Assembly: GCF_010730055.1 (NCBI RefSeq)
Contig: NZ_AP022575.1
Coordinates: 744,001 to 808,000 of the forward strand
DNA from: Mycobacterium shinjukuense
GTDB taxonomy: Bacteria > Actinomycetota > Actinomycetes > Mycobacteriales > Mycobacteriaceae
Direction: 5' to 3'
Length of the DNA: 64,000 nt
Below the pieces are notes generated by a model, which ran no database searches, was not told the DNA's origin, and was given only the letters and a program-made list of their open reading frames with translations. A program made the position numbers and the translations under genes. This document shows, piece after piece, positions 8,584 to 16,844 of this stretch (within the stretch, counting starts at the first letter, position 1; every line of letters starts with the position of its first letter).

Positions 8584-8598
8584 TCTCGCATTCTGAGA
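8584..8598. promoter_or_regulatory. Candidate IclR operator in the regulator-leuC intergenic region
   Basis: An inverted repeat TCTC-N7-GAGA (TCTCGCATTCTGAGA) lies centrally in the 49-base divergent interval, 20 bases before the leuC ATG. Its position between two divergent starts and its symmetry fit a binding site for the adjacent IclR-type protein. The short arms make this tentative. Confidence 0.35.
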
Positions 8599-8617
8599 TC
8601 AAGCGAATTGAGAGAAC

Positions 8618-10033
8618 ATGACGTCGAAACCTCGCACCATGGCGCAGAAGGTTTGGGACGACCACGTGGTGGCATCCGGTGCCGACGTGGGCGCGCCCGA
8701 CTTGATCTACATCGACCTGCATCTGGTACACGAGGTCACCAGCCCGCAGGCCTTCGACGGCCTGCGGCTCTCCGGACGTCGGGTGCGCCGGCCGGACCTG
8801 ACGCTGGCCACCGAGGATCACAACGTGCCCACCGTCGACGTCGACGAGCCGATCGCCGACCCGGTGTCGCGCACCCAGGTGGAAACGTTGCGCCGAAACT
8901 GCGCGGAATTCGGTATCCGGCTGCATCCGATGGGCGACATCGAGCAGGGCATCGTGCACGTCGTCGGACCGCAATTGGGCCTCACCCAACCGGGAATGAC
9001 GATCGTCTGCGGCGACAGCCACACCTCTACCCACGGTGCGTTCGGCGCGTTGGCGATGGGCATCGGCACGTCCGAGGTCGAGCATGTGCTGGCCACTCAG
9101 ACGCTGCCGTTGCGTCCGTTCAAGACCATGGCGGTCAACGTCGATGGGCGGTTGCCCGCGGGCGTGTCGGCCAAAGACATCATCCTGGCGTTGATCGCCA
9201 CGATCGGCACCGGCGGAGGGCAGGGTCACGTCATCGAATATCGCGGCAGCGCCATCGAATCGCTGTCCATGGAGGGCCGGATGACGATCTGCAACATGAG
9301 CATCGAGGCCGGCGCCCGAGCCGGCATGGTGGCTCCCGACGACGTTACCTACGAGTACTTGCGGGGCCGCCCGCACGCCCCGACCGGTGCTCGCTGGGAT
9401 GCCGCGCTCGCATACTGGCGGCGCCTGCGCACCGATGCCGGCGCCGTTTTCGACACCGAGGTGCATCTCGACGCCGCCTCGTTGAGCCCGTTCGTCACCT
9501 GGGGAACCAACCCCGGCCAGGGAGTGCCGTTGGCTGCAGCGGTGCCGGATCCCGCGCTGATGACCGATGAGGCCGAGCGGCTGGCCGCCGAGAAAGCGTT
9601 GGCATACATGGACCTTCGGCCCGGAATCGCGATGCGCGATATAGCGGTCGACGCCGTGTTCGTCGGGTCGTGCACCAACGGGCGCATCGAGGATCTTCGG
9701 GTGGTGGCCGACGTGCTGCGTGGCCGAAAGGTGGCTCGGGGTGTGCGGATGCTGATCGTGCCGGGCTCGATGCGAGTACGCGCGCAGGCCGAAGCCGAAG
9801 GGCTCGGTGAGATCTTCACCGCCGCGGGCGCGCAGTGGCGCCAGGCGGGATGTTCCATGTGCCTGGGCATGAATCCCGATCAGCTGGCGCCCGGGGAACG
9901 GTGTGCCGCCACGTCCAACCGCAACTTCGAAGGGCGGCAGGGCAAGGGCGGCCGCACGCATTTGGTTTCCCCGGCGGTGGCCGCCGCGACCGCGGTTCGC
10001 GGCACACTGTCCGCCCCGGGCGATTTGAATTGA
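8618..10033 (+). CDS. leuC: 3-isopropylmalate dehydratase large subunit
   Basis: With LeuD forms isopropylmalate isomerase, which interconverts 2- and 3-isopropylmalate using a [4Fe-4S] cluster. The 471-residue protein belongs to the aconitase superfamily. The three cluster cysteines are visible as Cys352 in VGSCTNGR and Cys412/Cys415 in GCSMCLGMN. The substrate-binding GDSHTSTHGAFG segment is present in the first third. ATG 8618 gives the family-like MTSKPRTMAQKVWDDH start. It is followed 25 bases later by leuD and is divergent from an IclR-type regulator. Confidence 0.97.
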   Translation: MTSKPRTMAQKVWDDHVVASGADVGAPDLIYIDLHLVHEVTSPQAFDGLRLSGRRVRRPDLTLATEDHNVPTVDVDEPIADPVSRTQVETLRRNCAEFGIRLHPMGDIEQGIVHVVGPQLGLTQPGMTIVCGDSHTSTHGAFGALAMGIGTSEVEHVLATQTLPLRPFKTMAVNVDGRLPAGVSAKDIILALIATIGTGGGQGHVIEYRGSAIESLSMEGRMTICNMSIEAGARAGMVAPDDVTYEYLRGRPHAPTGARWDAALAYWRRLRTDAGAVFDTEVHLDAASLSPFVTWGTNPGQGVPLAAAVPDPALMTDEAERLAAEKALAYMDLRPGIAMRDIAVDAVFVGSCTNGRIEDLRVVADVLRGRKVARGVRMLIVPGSMRVRAQAEAEGLGEIFTAAGAQWRQAGCSMCLGMNPDQLAPGERCAATSNRNFEGRQGKGGRTHLVSPAVAAATAVRGTLSAPGDLN

Positions 10034-10058
10034 ACTCACGCGAATCAAGGGACTCAGC

Positions 10059-10655
10059 ATGGAAGCCTTTCACACCCACACCGGCATCGGCGTGCCGCTG
10101 CGGCGGTCGAATGTCGACACCGACCAGATCATTCCCGCGGTCTTTCTGAAGCGCGTCACCCGAACCGGATTCGAAGACGGCTTGTTTGCGAGCTGGCGCT
10201 CGGATCCGTCATTCGTGCTCAACCTCAGCCCCTTTGACCGGGGTTCCGTCCTGGTCGCCGGACCCGATTTCGGCACGGGGTCTTCCCGGGAGCATGCCGT
10301 CTGGGCGCTCCTGGACTACGGATTCCGGGTGGTTATCTCGTCTCGATTCGGTGACATTTTTCGCGGCAACGCGGGCAAGGCGGGGCTGCTGGCGGCCGAA
10401 GTCGCCCAAGACGATGTGGAACTTCTTTGGAAGCTGATCGAGCAGAGTCCGGGTCTGGAAATCACTGCCAATCTTCAAGATCGAAATATCACCGCTGCAA
10501 CGGTGGTGGTGCCGTTCAAGATTGACGACCACACCGCGTGGCGACTGCTCGAAGGACTCGACGATATAGCCCTTACGCTGCGGAAACTCGACGAGATCGA
10601 ATCGTTTGAGGCGGCGTACCCGGACTGGAAACCGCGCACTCTGCCCACCCCTTGA
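10059..10655 (+). CDS. leuD: 3-isopropylmalate dehydratase small subunit
   Basis: Small swivelling-domain subunit of isopropylmalate isomerase, the partner of LeuC. The 198-residue protein carries the family motifs NVDTDQIIPA near the N-terminus and FGTGSSREHAVWAL in the middle. ATG 10059 has a purine-rich AAGGGA about six bases upstream. It lies 25 bases downstream of leuC, so the two subunits are presumably translated from one message. Confidence 0.97.
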   Translation: MEAFHTHTGIGVPLRRSNVDTDQIIPAVFLKRVTRTGFEDGLFASWRSDPSFVLNLSPFDRGSVLVAGPDFGTGSSREHAVWALLDYGFRVVISSRFGDIFRGNAGKAGLLAAEVAQDDVELLWKLIEQSPGLEITANLQDRNITAATVVVPFKIDDHTAWRLLEGLDDIALTLRKLDEIESFEAAYPDWKPRTLPTP

Positions 10656-10657
10656 CG

Positions 10658-10702
10658 GGCTCCGGGGCGGGATGTACGCCCCCGGGTAACCCCTGCGGAG
10701 CC
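10658..10702 (+). terminator. Candidate hairpin terminator after leuD
   Basis: Two nested inverted repeats start three bases after the leuD stop: an outer GGCTCCG (10658-10664) with CGGAGCC (10696-10702), and an inner GGGGCG (10664-10669) with CGCCCC (10677-10682). No T-tract follows, as is usual for mycobacterial hairpin terminators. Confidence 0.4.
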
Positions 10703-10877
10703 GGATGGCCGGACCCATTTCCAGACCACGCCACCGGTCAAGGGCGGCAATCGGATTGCGAAATGCCGGGCAATCGGTTCGGTGAAATTGCGCGTGGCTC
10801 TTGGAAATCAGCCAGGTGAAGGTTTACCGTGTCCACTAGTCGGTTCCAAAACGAGGACCGCTAGCTTGGAGGGTTGG

Positions 10878-11537
10878 ATGAACAAAGCAGAGCTCATTGA
10901 CGTGCTCACACAGAAATTGGGCTCGGACCGTAAGCAGGCGACCGCCGCCGTCGAGAATGTCGTCGACACGATTGTGCGTGCGGTCCACAGGGGTGACAGC
11001 GTCACCATTACCGGGTTCGGTGTGTTCGAGCAGCGGCGCCGTGCGGCTCGCGTGGCCCGCAATCCGCGTACCGGAGAGACCGTGAGGGTGAAGCCGACGT
11101 CCGTCCCAGCGTTCCGTCCGGGCGCGCAATTCAAAGCGGTTGTCTCTGGCGCACAGCGTCTCCCGGCGGAAGGGCCCGCCGTGAAGCGTGGTGTGGGGAC
11201 GGCCACAGCCAGGAAGGCGGCCAAGAAGGCGGCCACCAAGGCACCCGCCAAGAAGGCGGCCACCAAGGCCCCCGCCAAGAAGGCGGCCACTAAGGCCCCC
11301 GCCAAGAAGGCGGTCACCAAGGCGGCTGCCAAGAAGGCGGTCACCAAGGCGGCTGCGAAAAAGGCGGTGGCCAAGGCCCCGGCCAAGAAGGTGACCAAAG
11401 CGGCGGTGAAGAAGACCGCCGCCAAGGCCACGGTGCGCAAGGCCGCGACCAAGGCACCGGCCAAGAAGGCGGCGGTGAAGCGGCCGGCCAACAAGGCTCC
11501 TGCCAAGAAGGCCGCTGCCAAGCGGGGCCGCAAGTAG
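10878..11537 (+). CDS. hupB: HU-family nucleoid protein with Lys/Ala-rich tail (HupB/MDP1/HLP)
   Basis: A histone-like DNA-binding protein that compacts the nucleoid. The first ~95 residues are a complete HU domain (MNKAELIDVLTQKL at the start, TITGFGVFE and the beta-arm RNPRTGETVRV). The remaining ~120 residues are a basic tail of AxKAPAKKA-type repeats, a feature of actinobacterial HupB. The total is 219 residues. ATG 10878 is chosen because the HU fold starts there and GGAGGG (10868-10873) provides a ribosome site; the GTG at 10782 would add residues foreign to the family. In mycobacteria the tail is lysine-modified and the protein also affects iron acquisition and surface binding (family knowledge). 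A perfect hairpin follows the gene. Confidence 0.96.
   Translation: MNKAELIDVLTQKLGSDRKQATAAVENVVDTIVRAVHRGDSVTITGFGVFEQRRRAARVARNPRTGETVRVKPTSVPAFRPGAQFKAVVSGAQRLPAEGPAVKRGVGTATARKAAKKAATKAPAKKAATKAPAKKAATKAPAKKAVTKAAAKKAVTKAAAKKAVAKAPAKKVTKAAVKKTAAKATVRKAATKAPAKKAAVKRPANKAPAKKAAAKRGRK
11229..11390 (+). repeat. Six tandem 27-bp units encoding the HupB nonapeptide tail
   Basis: Six in-frame 27-base units run from 11229 to 11390 (codons 118-171). Units 1-3 encode A-ATKAPAKK almost identically, units 4-5 encode A-VTKAAAKK, and unit 6 encodes A-VAKAPAKK. The near-identity of adjacent units suggests expansion by slippage or unequal exchange; unit number probably varies between strains. Confidence 0.9.
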
Positions 11538-11546
11538 GTTACCCAT

Positions 11547-11592
11547 GCGGATACCCTTCGGCGGGCAGCGATGCCCCCCGAAGGGTATCCGC
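11547..11592. terminator. Bidirectional hairpin terminator between hupB and mutT1
   Basis: A perfect 15-bp inverted repeat, GCGGATACCCTTCGG (11547-11561) against CCGAAGGGTATCCGC (11578-11592), extends after one mismatch by four more pairs (GGGC/GCCC) around a six-base loop AGCGAT. It lies exactly between two convergent genes (hupB stop 11537, mutT1 stop 11608) and has no T-tract on either side. A symmetrical stem in this location would serve both transcripts. Confidence 0.75.
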
Positions 11593-11607
11593 GTGTTGGG
11601 CCGGCTG

Positions 11608-12570
11608 TTAGGCCCGAACGTTGCCGGCCAGCGCGCCGCCGATGTGGTCGGCAGCCACCAGCCGGCCGGCCGACAGCGACAGCACCCAGGTACTGCCTTT
11701 GTGGTTGCGCGCCTTGTCCGGGCGCACGCCGTCACGCTCGCACCACCAGGCGATCAGGTCCGGAATCACTTTGCCCTGCGTGCAGATCACCGGTGTGCCC
11801 GACCGCGCCGCGATCTGCAGAACCCGGCGCCGGCCTCGTTTCGGATCCTTGGCGTAGGCCTCCTCGGTCAGGGTGGGCTCGTTGCGGATCGCAACGCCAA
11901 GCTCCGCGGCGATCGGTTCCACCGTCTGATGGCAGCGCACCCGGTCGGCGGCGTGCACGTCGGTGGCCCCGAAGGCGAGCAGCTGGGCCACCAAAGCCTC
12001 CGCTTGCGCGCGTCCCTTCTTGTCCAACGGCCGCTTGGTGTCGTCGCCGGAGAAGCGTGACTTTCTGCCGGCGGTGCCGTGCCGCACCACCAGCACCGTC
12101 TTGGTGTCCGCAGGGTGTTTAGCGAACCGGCGCAAGACCTTTCGATCAGGCGGATAGTCGAGTCTTCGCACCGCGTCGGCAACGGGCAGCCACACCAGGT
12201 CATCGACCTCGGTTCCCGGGACGAATTCACCGCCGGTGGCGCGCGCTGCCCAGTAGTGGACTTTCTTGACGCCTTGCTCGATCGGGTAACTGATCATGGC
12301 GAGTCGTCTGCCAAGGTATGCGTGGTGCCCGGTCTCCTCGAATACCTCCCGCACGGCGCCCGCCGGCGCCGTCTCGCCCGGGTTCACCTTGCCCTTGGGC
12401 AGCGACCAGTCGTTGTACCGGGGACGATGGATCAGCGCGACCTCAACGGTGTTGGCGGAGTTGGCTGTCTTGGCGGAGTTGGCCTTGCCACGTCGCCACA
12501 GCACCGCGCCGGCGGCATACACGACGCGGCCTCCCGCGCATTGTTGGGCCGACGAGTTCTGGTTCGACAC
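11608..12570 (-). CDS. mutT1: Nudix hydrolase with C-terminal histidine phosphatase domain (MutT1)
   Basis: Sanitises oxidised nucleotides and related compounds: MutT1 hydrolyses 8-oxo-(d)GTP to 8-oxo-(d)GDP, and can also act on diadenosine polyphosphates (family knowledge). The 320-residue protein is a two-domain fusion. The Nudix box spans residues 60-82 with the expected G60, E66, R74-E75, E78-E79 and G81. The C-terminal phosphoglycerate-mutase-like domain has the RHG signature at 163-165. The start is GTG 12570. Residues ~29-41 hold a short duplicated Ala/Asn/Ser stretch caused by an 18-bp tandem repeat. It lies downstream of ppk1 on the same strand, and the two may be co-transcribed. Confidence 0.93.
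   Translation of the reverse strand: MSNQNSSAQQCAGGRVVYAAGAVLWRRGKANSAKTANSANTVEVALIHRPRYNDWSLPKGKVNPGETAPAGAVREVFEETGHHAYLGRRLAMISYPIEQGVKKVHYWAARATGGEFVPGTEVDDLVWLPVADAVRRLDYPPDRKVLRRFAKHPADTKTVLVVRHGTAGRKSRFSGDDTKRPLDKKGRAQAEALVAQLLAFGATDVHAADRVRCHQTVEPIAAELGVAIRNEPTLTEEAYAKDPKRGRRRVLQIAARSGTPVICTQGKVIPDLIAWWCERDGVRPDKARNHKGSTWVLSLSAGRLVAADHIGGALAGNVRA
12452..12483. repeat. 18-bp-period tandem duplication inside mutT1
   Basis: The 14-base sequence TTGGCGGAGTTGGC occurs at 12452-12465 and again at 12470-12483, a period of 18 bases (six codons). It adds a repeated Ala-Asn-Ser-Ala-type segment in the loop before the Nudix beta-sheet strand that leads to the catalytic box. It is in frame and should be tolerated. 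Confidence 0.75.
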
Positions 12571-12644
12571 CTCAACTCCTGCAGGTCAATTCGGCCAGGG
12601 CCGGTCGCGGTGGCGGACGTGGACTCGGGCTAACCGGGATAGGT

Positions 12645-14849
12645 TCAGGGGCTGCGGTGGCGTTCCATCAGGGACACCTGGTGGTCGCGGACATTCTCGC
12701 CGTCCTGGGGCGACGCGGTCCACTGACCGTCGGGCCCGAGCTCCCAGCACCGTGTGGACGGATCCAGTGCGGACTCGAACAATTCGTCCAGCTGGGCGGT
12801 CAGTCTCGGATCCTTGACCGCAACCATCACCTCGACGCGGCGGTCGAGGTTGCGGTGCATCATGTCGGCGCTGCCGATCCAGAACTCGTCGATGGCGCGG
12901 AAATGCAGGATTCGCGAGTGTTCCAGGAAACGACCGAGAATCGAGCGAACGACAATGTTTTGGGAATAGCCTGGCGCGCCGGGGCGCAGCGCGCAGATGC
13001 CGCGCACCACCACCTCCACCCGCACGCCCTCCTGCGACGCGCGATACAGCGCGTCGATGACCTGTTCGTCGACCAGCGCGTTCATTTTCAGCCGGATGTG
13101 GCCGCCACCGGTGGTGCGGTGAGCCGCGACCTCGCGCTCGACGCGTTCGATGATGCCGGTGCGAATTCCATGCGGGGCCACCAACAGGTTGCGGTAGGAC
13201 AGTTTGCGGGAGTAGCCGGTCAATGAGTTGAACAAGTCGGTCAGGTCGGCGCCGATATCGGGTGCGGCCGTCAGCAATCCGACGTCCTCGTAGAGCCGCG
13301 CGGTCTTGCTGTTGTAGTTGCCGGTGCCGATGTGGCAGTAGCGCCGGATGACGGGACCTTCCCGGCGCACCACCAGCGATGTCTTGCAGTGCGTCTTGAG
13401 TCCAACGAGCCCGTAGGCCACATGCACGCCCGCTTGTTCCAGGGCACGCGCCCATCGGATGTTGGCCTGTTCGTCGAAGCGCGCCTTGATCTCCACCAGT
13501 GCCACCACTTGCTTGCCGGCCTCGGCGGCGTCGATCAGCGCTCGCACGATCGGCGAATCACCGGATGTGCGGTACAGGGTTTGTTTGATCGCCAGCACGT
13601 TGGGGTCGGCGGCGGCCTGCTCGATGAATCGCTGCACACTGGTGGAGAACGAGTCGTAGGGATGGTGCACCAGCACGTCGCCTTCGCGCAGCGTCGCGAA
13701 GATGCTCTTGGGTGTCTCGCGCTCGGCGAACGCGGGATGGGTGGCCGGAACAAATGTCCGGTCCTTGAGCGCCGGCCGTTCCACGCCGTAGATCTGCCAC
13801 AACGACGACAGGTCGAGCAGCCCCGGCACCTCGATGACATCACCGGGATGCACGTCGAGTTCACGCAGCAACAACTCCAACATGCTCTCGGTCATGTCGT
13901 CGGCGACCTCGAGTCGCACCGGCGAACCGAACCGTCGGCGAGCCAGTTCCCGTTCCAGCGCTTGCAGGAGGTCTTCGTCGCGGTCCTCTTCAACCTCGAA
14001 GTCGGCGTTGCGGGTGATGCGGAACGCGTGATGCTCGACGATTTCCATGCCGGGGAACAGCACCGGCAGGAAGGCGGCGATCAACTCCTCCATCGGCAGG
14101 AACCGCACGACCTGCTGGTCGGCCGATTCGCCGTCACCGTGGCAGGCGCTGAGTTCGACGAAGCGATCGACGTTGTCGGGCACCTTGACCCGGGCGAAAT
14201 GCTGGGTGCCGTCCTCGGGTTGGCGCACCGTGACCGCCAGGTTCAGGCTCAACCCGCTGACGAACGGGAACGGGTGGGCGGGATCGACGGCCAGCGGCGT
14301 CAACACGGGGAAGACCTGTTCGTTGAAATACGTGGACAACTGGTCGCGCTCGGCCTCATCCAGGTCAGCCCAGGTGACGATGTGGATGCCTTCCTCGGCG
14401 AGCGCGGGCCGCACCGCGTCGAGGAACACACGCGCATGCCGGCTGGCGATCTGCTGGGTCTTCTCGCCGATGCGGCGCAGCTGCTCTCGGGGGGTCAACC
14501 CGTCGGCGGACAGGGCCGACAGCCCCATCTCGTCACGGCGTTTGAGGCCGGCCACCCGCACCATGTAAAACTCGTCGAGGTTGGACGCGAAGATCGCCAG
14601 GAATTTGGCTCGCTCCAGCAAGGGCAGTGAGTTATCGGCGGCCAGGGCGAGCACGCGGTCGTTGAAATCCAGCCAACTCAGTTCCCGGTTCAGATAGCGG
14701 TCCGCGGGCAGTTGTTCATCGATCGCAAGGCGGAACTCGGCGGCGGTCGCCGCGGGCGGCGCCGCCGTGGCGGAGTCGACGAGATCCCAGGCATTCTCCT
14801 GGGGCCGGGCCTGCGCTTCGGTTTCGGTCACCCTGCGATCATTGCTCAT
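12645..14849 (-). CDS. ppk1: Polyphosphate kinase 1
   Basis: Makes inorganic polyphosphate reversibly from ATP. The 734-residue protein has the full PPK1 layout: an N domain containing YLNRELSWLDFNDRVL, a head domain, and two C-terminal phospholipase-D-like domains. The autophosphorylated His in RRYCHIGTGNYNSKTA is about residue 506. ATG 14849 (MSNDRRVTETEAQ) is chosen from similarity to the family N-terminus; the frame is open to 14909, but the extra 20 codons are not conserved. Neighbours on the same strand are fbiD/cofC upstream (112 bases) and mutT1 downstream (74 bases). In mycobacteria polyphosphate feeds stress signalling through MprAB/SigE (established knowledge). Confidence 0.96.
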   Translation of the reverse strand: MSNDRRVTETEAQARPQENAWDLVDSATAAPPAATAAEFRLAIDEQLPADRYLNRELSWLDFNDRVLALAADNSLPLLERAKFLAIFASNLDEFYMVRVAGLKRRDEMGLSALSADGLTPREQLRRIGEKTQQIASRHARVFLDAVRPALAEEGIHIVTWADLDEAERDQLSTYFNEQVFPVLTPLAVDPAHPFPFVSGLSLNLAVTVRQPEDGTQHFARVKVPDNVDRFVELSACHGDGESADQQVVRFLPMEELIAAFLPVLFPGMEIVEHHAFRITRNADFEVEEDRDEDLLQALERELARRRFGSPVRLEVADDMTESMLELLLRELDVHPGDVIEVPGLLDLSSLWQIYGVERPALKDRTFVPATHPAFAERETPKSIFATLREGDVLVHHPYDSFSTSVQRFIEQAAADPNVLAIKQTLYRTSGDSPIVRALIDAAEAGKQVVALVEIKARFDEQANIRWARALEQAGVHVAYGLVGLKTHCKTSLVVRREGPVIRRYCHIGTGNYNSKTARLYEDVGLLTAAPDIGADLTDLFNSLTGYSRKLSYRNLLVAPHGIRTGIIERVEREVAAHRTTGGGHIRLKMNALVDEQVIDALYRASQEGVRVEVVVRGICALRPGAPGYSQNIVVRSILGRFLEHSRILHFRAIDEFWIGSADMMHRNLDRRVEVMVAVKDPRLTAQLDELFESALDPSTRCWELGPDGQWTASPQDGENVRDHQVSLMERHRSP

Positions 14850-14960
14850 TTCCGGGTATCGCTGCCAGCACCCGGCAGCCATCCCATTGGCCGTTGATGT
14901 GCTGTTCACCCCTTCGACATCAACGATAGGTCGGTCGACCGCGCGGCGTGGCCATCTCGG

Positions 14961-15611
14961 CTAGCGATGGGCAACGGCGCGCGCGGTCGCGGGCCCCACG
15001 CCGAGCCGGCGGGCGGCGGCAAGGTCGGCCGGGGTGTCGACATCGCAGCGCAGGCCGGGCCACGCGCCGGTCAGCTCGATGGCGCCCGAACGGCGGTGCC
15101 GCGCGGACGAATCCGCCCCGAACTGCGGGTCGAGCGCGGCACCGAAGGCGCACAGCGCGGCCGTCCCGGTCCCCAGCCGGTCGGCGACGAAACTGCGTGG
15201 GTGCTGGCGTGCCGCCGCGATGGCCTCGGCGAGTTCCTGGGCCTGTAATGCGGGCAAATCACCCTGCAGCACAACGATATTGGCGAATGAGCCGGCCATC
15301 ACACGTTCGGCTGCGGTGATGGCGCTGTTGAGCGGGTCGGGATCGTCGTGCGGCGTGGGGTCGGCGAGTACCCGCACGCCAAGCCCGGCGGCCGCGGCCG
15401 CGGCGGCCTCGTCGGGCGTGATGACGGCGATCGAGCGCACGGCGCTGACCCGGGTGGCCGCGGTCAAGGTGTCCACCAGCATGGCCAGCACCACGTTCTC
15501 GCGGGTTTGTGCCGAGAACACCGGGGCCAGCCTGGTCTTGGCGGCGGCCAACCGCTTAACGGCGACGATCAAGCCGATATCGCCGGTGCCGTCGGCCCGC
15601 GTGCCGCCCAT
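14961..15611 (-). CDS. fbiD: Phosphoenolpyruvate guanylyltransferase (F420 biosynthesis)
   Basis: The Rv2983-type enzyme (FbiD, formerly CofC-like) activates phosphoenolpyruvate with GTP to give the precursor that FbiA joins to Fo, leading to coenzyme F420. The 216-residue protein shows the MobA-like nucleotidyltransferase start LIVAVKRLAAAKTRLAPVFS with the basic loop, then VVLQGDLPAL with the catalytic Asp region, and GTGTAALC. ATG 15611 gives a complete N-terminus. It is divergent from gpsA (136 bases) and upstream of ppk1. Other window proteins probably use F420: the Rv2951c-like ketoreductase and possibly the FDOR-B protein. Confidence 0.9.
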   Translation of the reverse strand: MGGTRADGTGDIGLIVAVKRLAAAKTRLAPVFSAQTRENVVLAMLVDTLTAATRVSAVRSIAVITPDEAAAAAAAGLGVRVLADPTPHDDPDPLNSAITAAERVMAGSFANIVVLQGDLPALQAQELAEAIAAARQHPRSFVADRLGTGTAALCAFGAALDPQFGADSSARHRRSGAIELTGAWPGLRCDVDTPADLAAARRLGVGPATARAVAHR

Positions 15612-15747
15612 GCGGTCATCCTATTTTCGGTGGGATTGCCGTCCTGGGCGTGGTGGCGTCTGCAGCACTGCCGGCGATTGGCTGCGGAGTAGGGTGTATC
15701 GGCTGAAGTGAGCTTCGACGCAGGAGCGCTCCACGAAAGGATGGTCG

Positions 15748-16767
15748 ATGGCCAGCACGTCAACCATCGCGGTGATGGGTGCCGGCGCGTGGGGCACCGT
15801 GCTGGCCAAGGTGCTCGCCGACGCCGGTAAAGAGGTCACGCTGTGGGCGCGGCGCGCCGAGATCGCCGAGCAGATCAACGCGACCCGCTACAACCCCGAG
15901 TATCTGCCCGGCACGCTGCTGCCGCCGGGCATCCACGCCACCGCCGACGCCGGGGAAGCGCTCGGCGGTGCGACGACCGTGCTGCTGGGGGTGCCGGCGC
16001 AGACCATGCGGGCCAATCTGGAGCGCTGGGCGCCGCTGTTTCGCGACGGCGCGACGCTGGTCAGCCTGGCCAAGGGCATCGAGCTGGGCACGCTGATGCG
16101 GATGAGCCAGGTGATCGTCTCGGTGACCGGGGTGGACCCGGCACAGGTCGCGGTGATTTCGGGACCCAACCTGGCCAGTGAGATCGCGCAATGCCAGCCC
16201 GCCGCCACCGTGATCGCGTGCAGCGACTCCGGTCGGGCGGTAACGCTGCAACGCTTCCTGAACAGCGGGTACTTTCGCCCCTACACCAACTCCGATGTCG
16301 TCGGCACCGAGATCGGTGGGGCCTGCAAGAACGTCATCGCGCTCGCCTGTGGGATGGCGGCCGGGGTTGGCCTGGGCGAAAACACCACGGCGGCGATCAT
16401 CACCCGAGGCCTGGCGGAGATCATGCGGCTGGGGATCGCGCTCGGCGCCCAGGGCGCGACGCTGGCCGGGCTGGCCGGGGTGGGTGACCTGGTGGCTACC
16501 TGCACCTCACCGCACTCGCGTAACCGGTCGTTGGGTGAGCGGCTGGGCCGGGGCGAGACCATGCCGTCGGCGTTGCACGGCTCCCCCAATGGCGGAGACG
16601 GTCCCGTCGTCGAAGGGGTGACGTCATGTGAGTCGGTGCTCGCGCTGGCGTCCAGCTACGACGTCGAAATGCCGCTCACCGACGCCGTGCACCGGGTCTG
16701 TCACAAGGGGTTGTCGGTGACCGAGGCGATCGCTCTGCTGTTGGGTCGCAGCACCAAGCCCGAATGA
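15748..16767 (+). CDS. gpsA: Glycerol-3-phosphate dehydrogenase [NAD(P)+]
   Basis: Reduces dihydroxyacetone phosphate to sn-glycerol-3-phosphate for phospholipid synthesis. The 339-residue soluble enzyme has the N-terminal Rossmann motif VMGAGAWGT (residues 9-17), the SGPNLASEI segment, and the catalytic Lys in GACKNVIALACG. ATG 15748 is preceded by AAAGG with about seven bases of spacing. ddl follows 77 bases downstream, and the two are probably one transcription unit. Confidence 0.95.
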   Translation: MASTSTIAVMGAGAWGTVLAKVLADAGKEVTLWARRAEIAEQINATRYNPEYLPGTLLPPGIHATADAGEALGGATTVLLGVPAQTMRANLERWAPLFRDGATLVSLAKGIELGTLMRMSQVIVSVTGVDPAQVAVISGPNLASEIAQCQPAATVIACSDSGRAVTLQRFLNSGYFRPYTNSDVVGTEIGGACKNVIALACGMAAGVGLGENTTAAIITRGLAEIMRLGIALGAQGATLAGLAGVGDLVATCTSPHSRNRSLGERLGRGETMPSALHGSPNGGDGPVVEGVTSCESVLALASSYDVEMPLTDAVHRVCHKGLSVTEAIALLLGRSTKPE

Positions 16768-16844
16768 GCCTCCGCACCTCAAAACCGCAGCTCGGGGTGC
16801 CAGCCCCGACCCGGCAGCGCGGTAGCCGGTAGCCTCTGAAGGTT

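Noticed and set aside
11229..11390. 27-bp periodic repeat considered as a CRISPR or minisatellite outside genes
   Set aside because: Units are contiguous, in frame and encode the known HupB tail.
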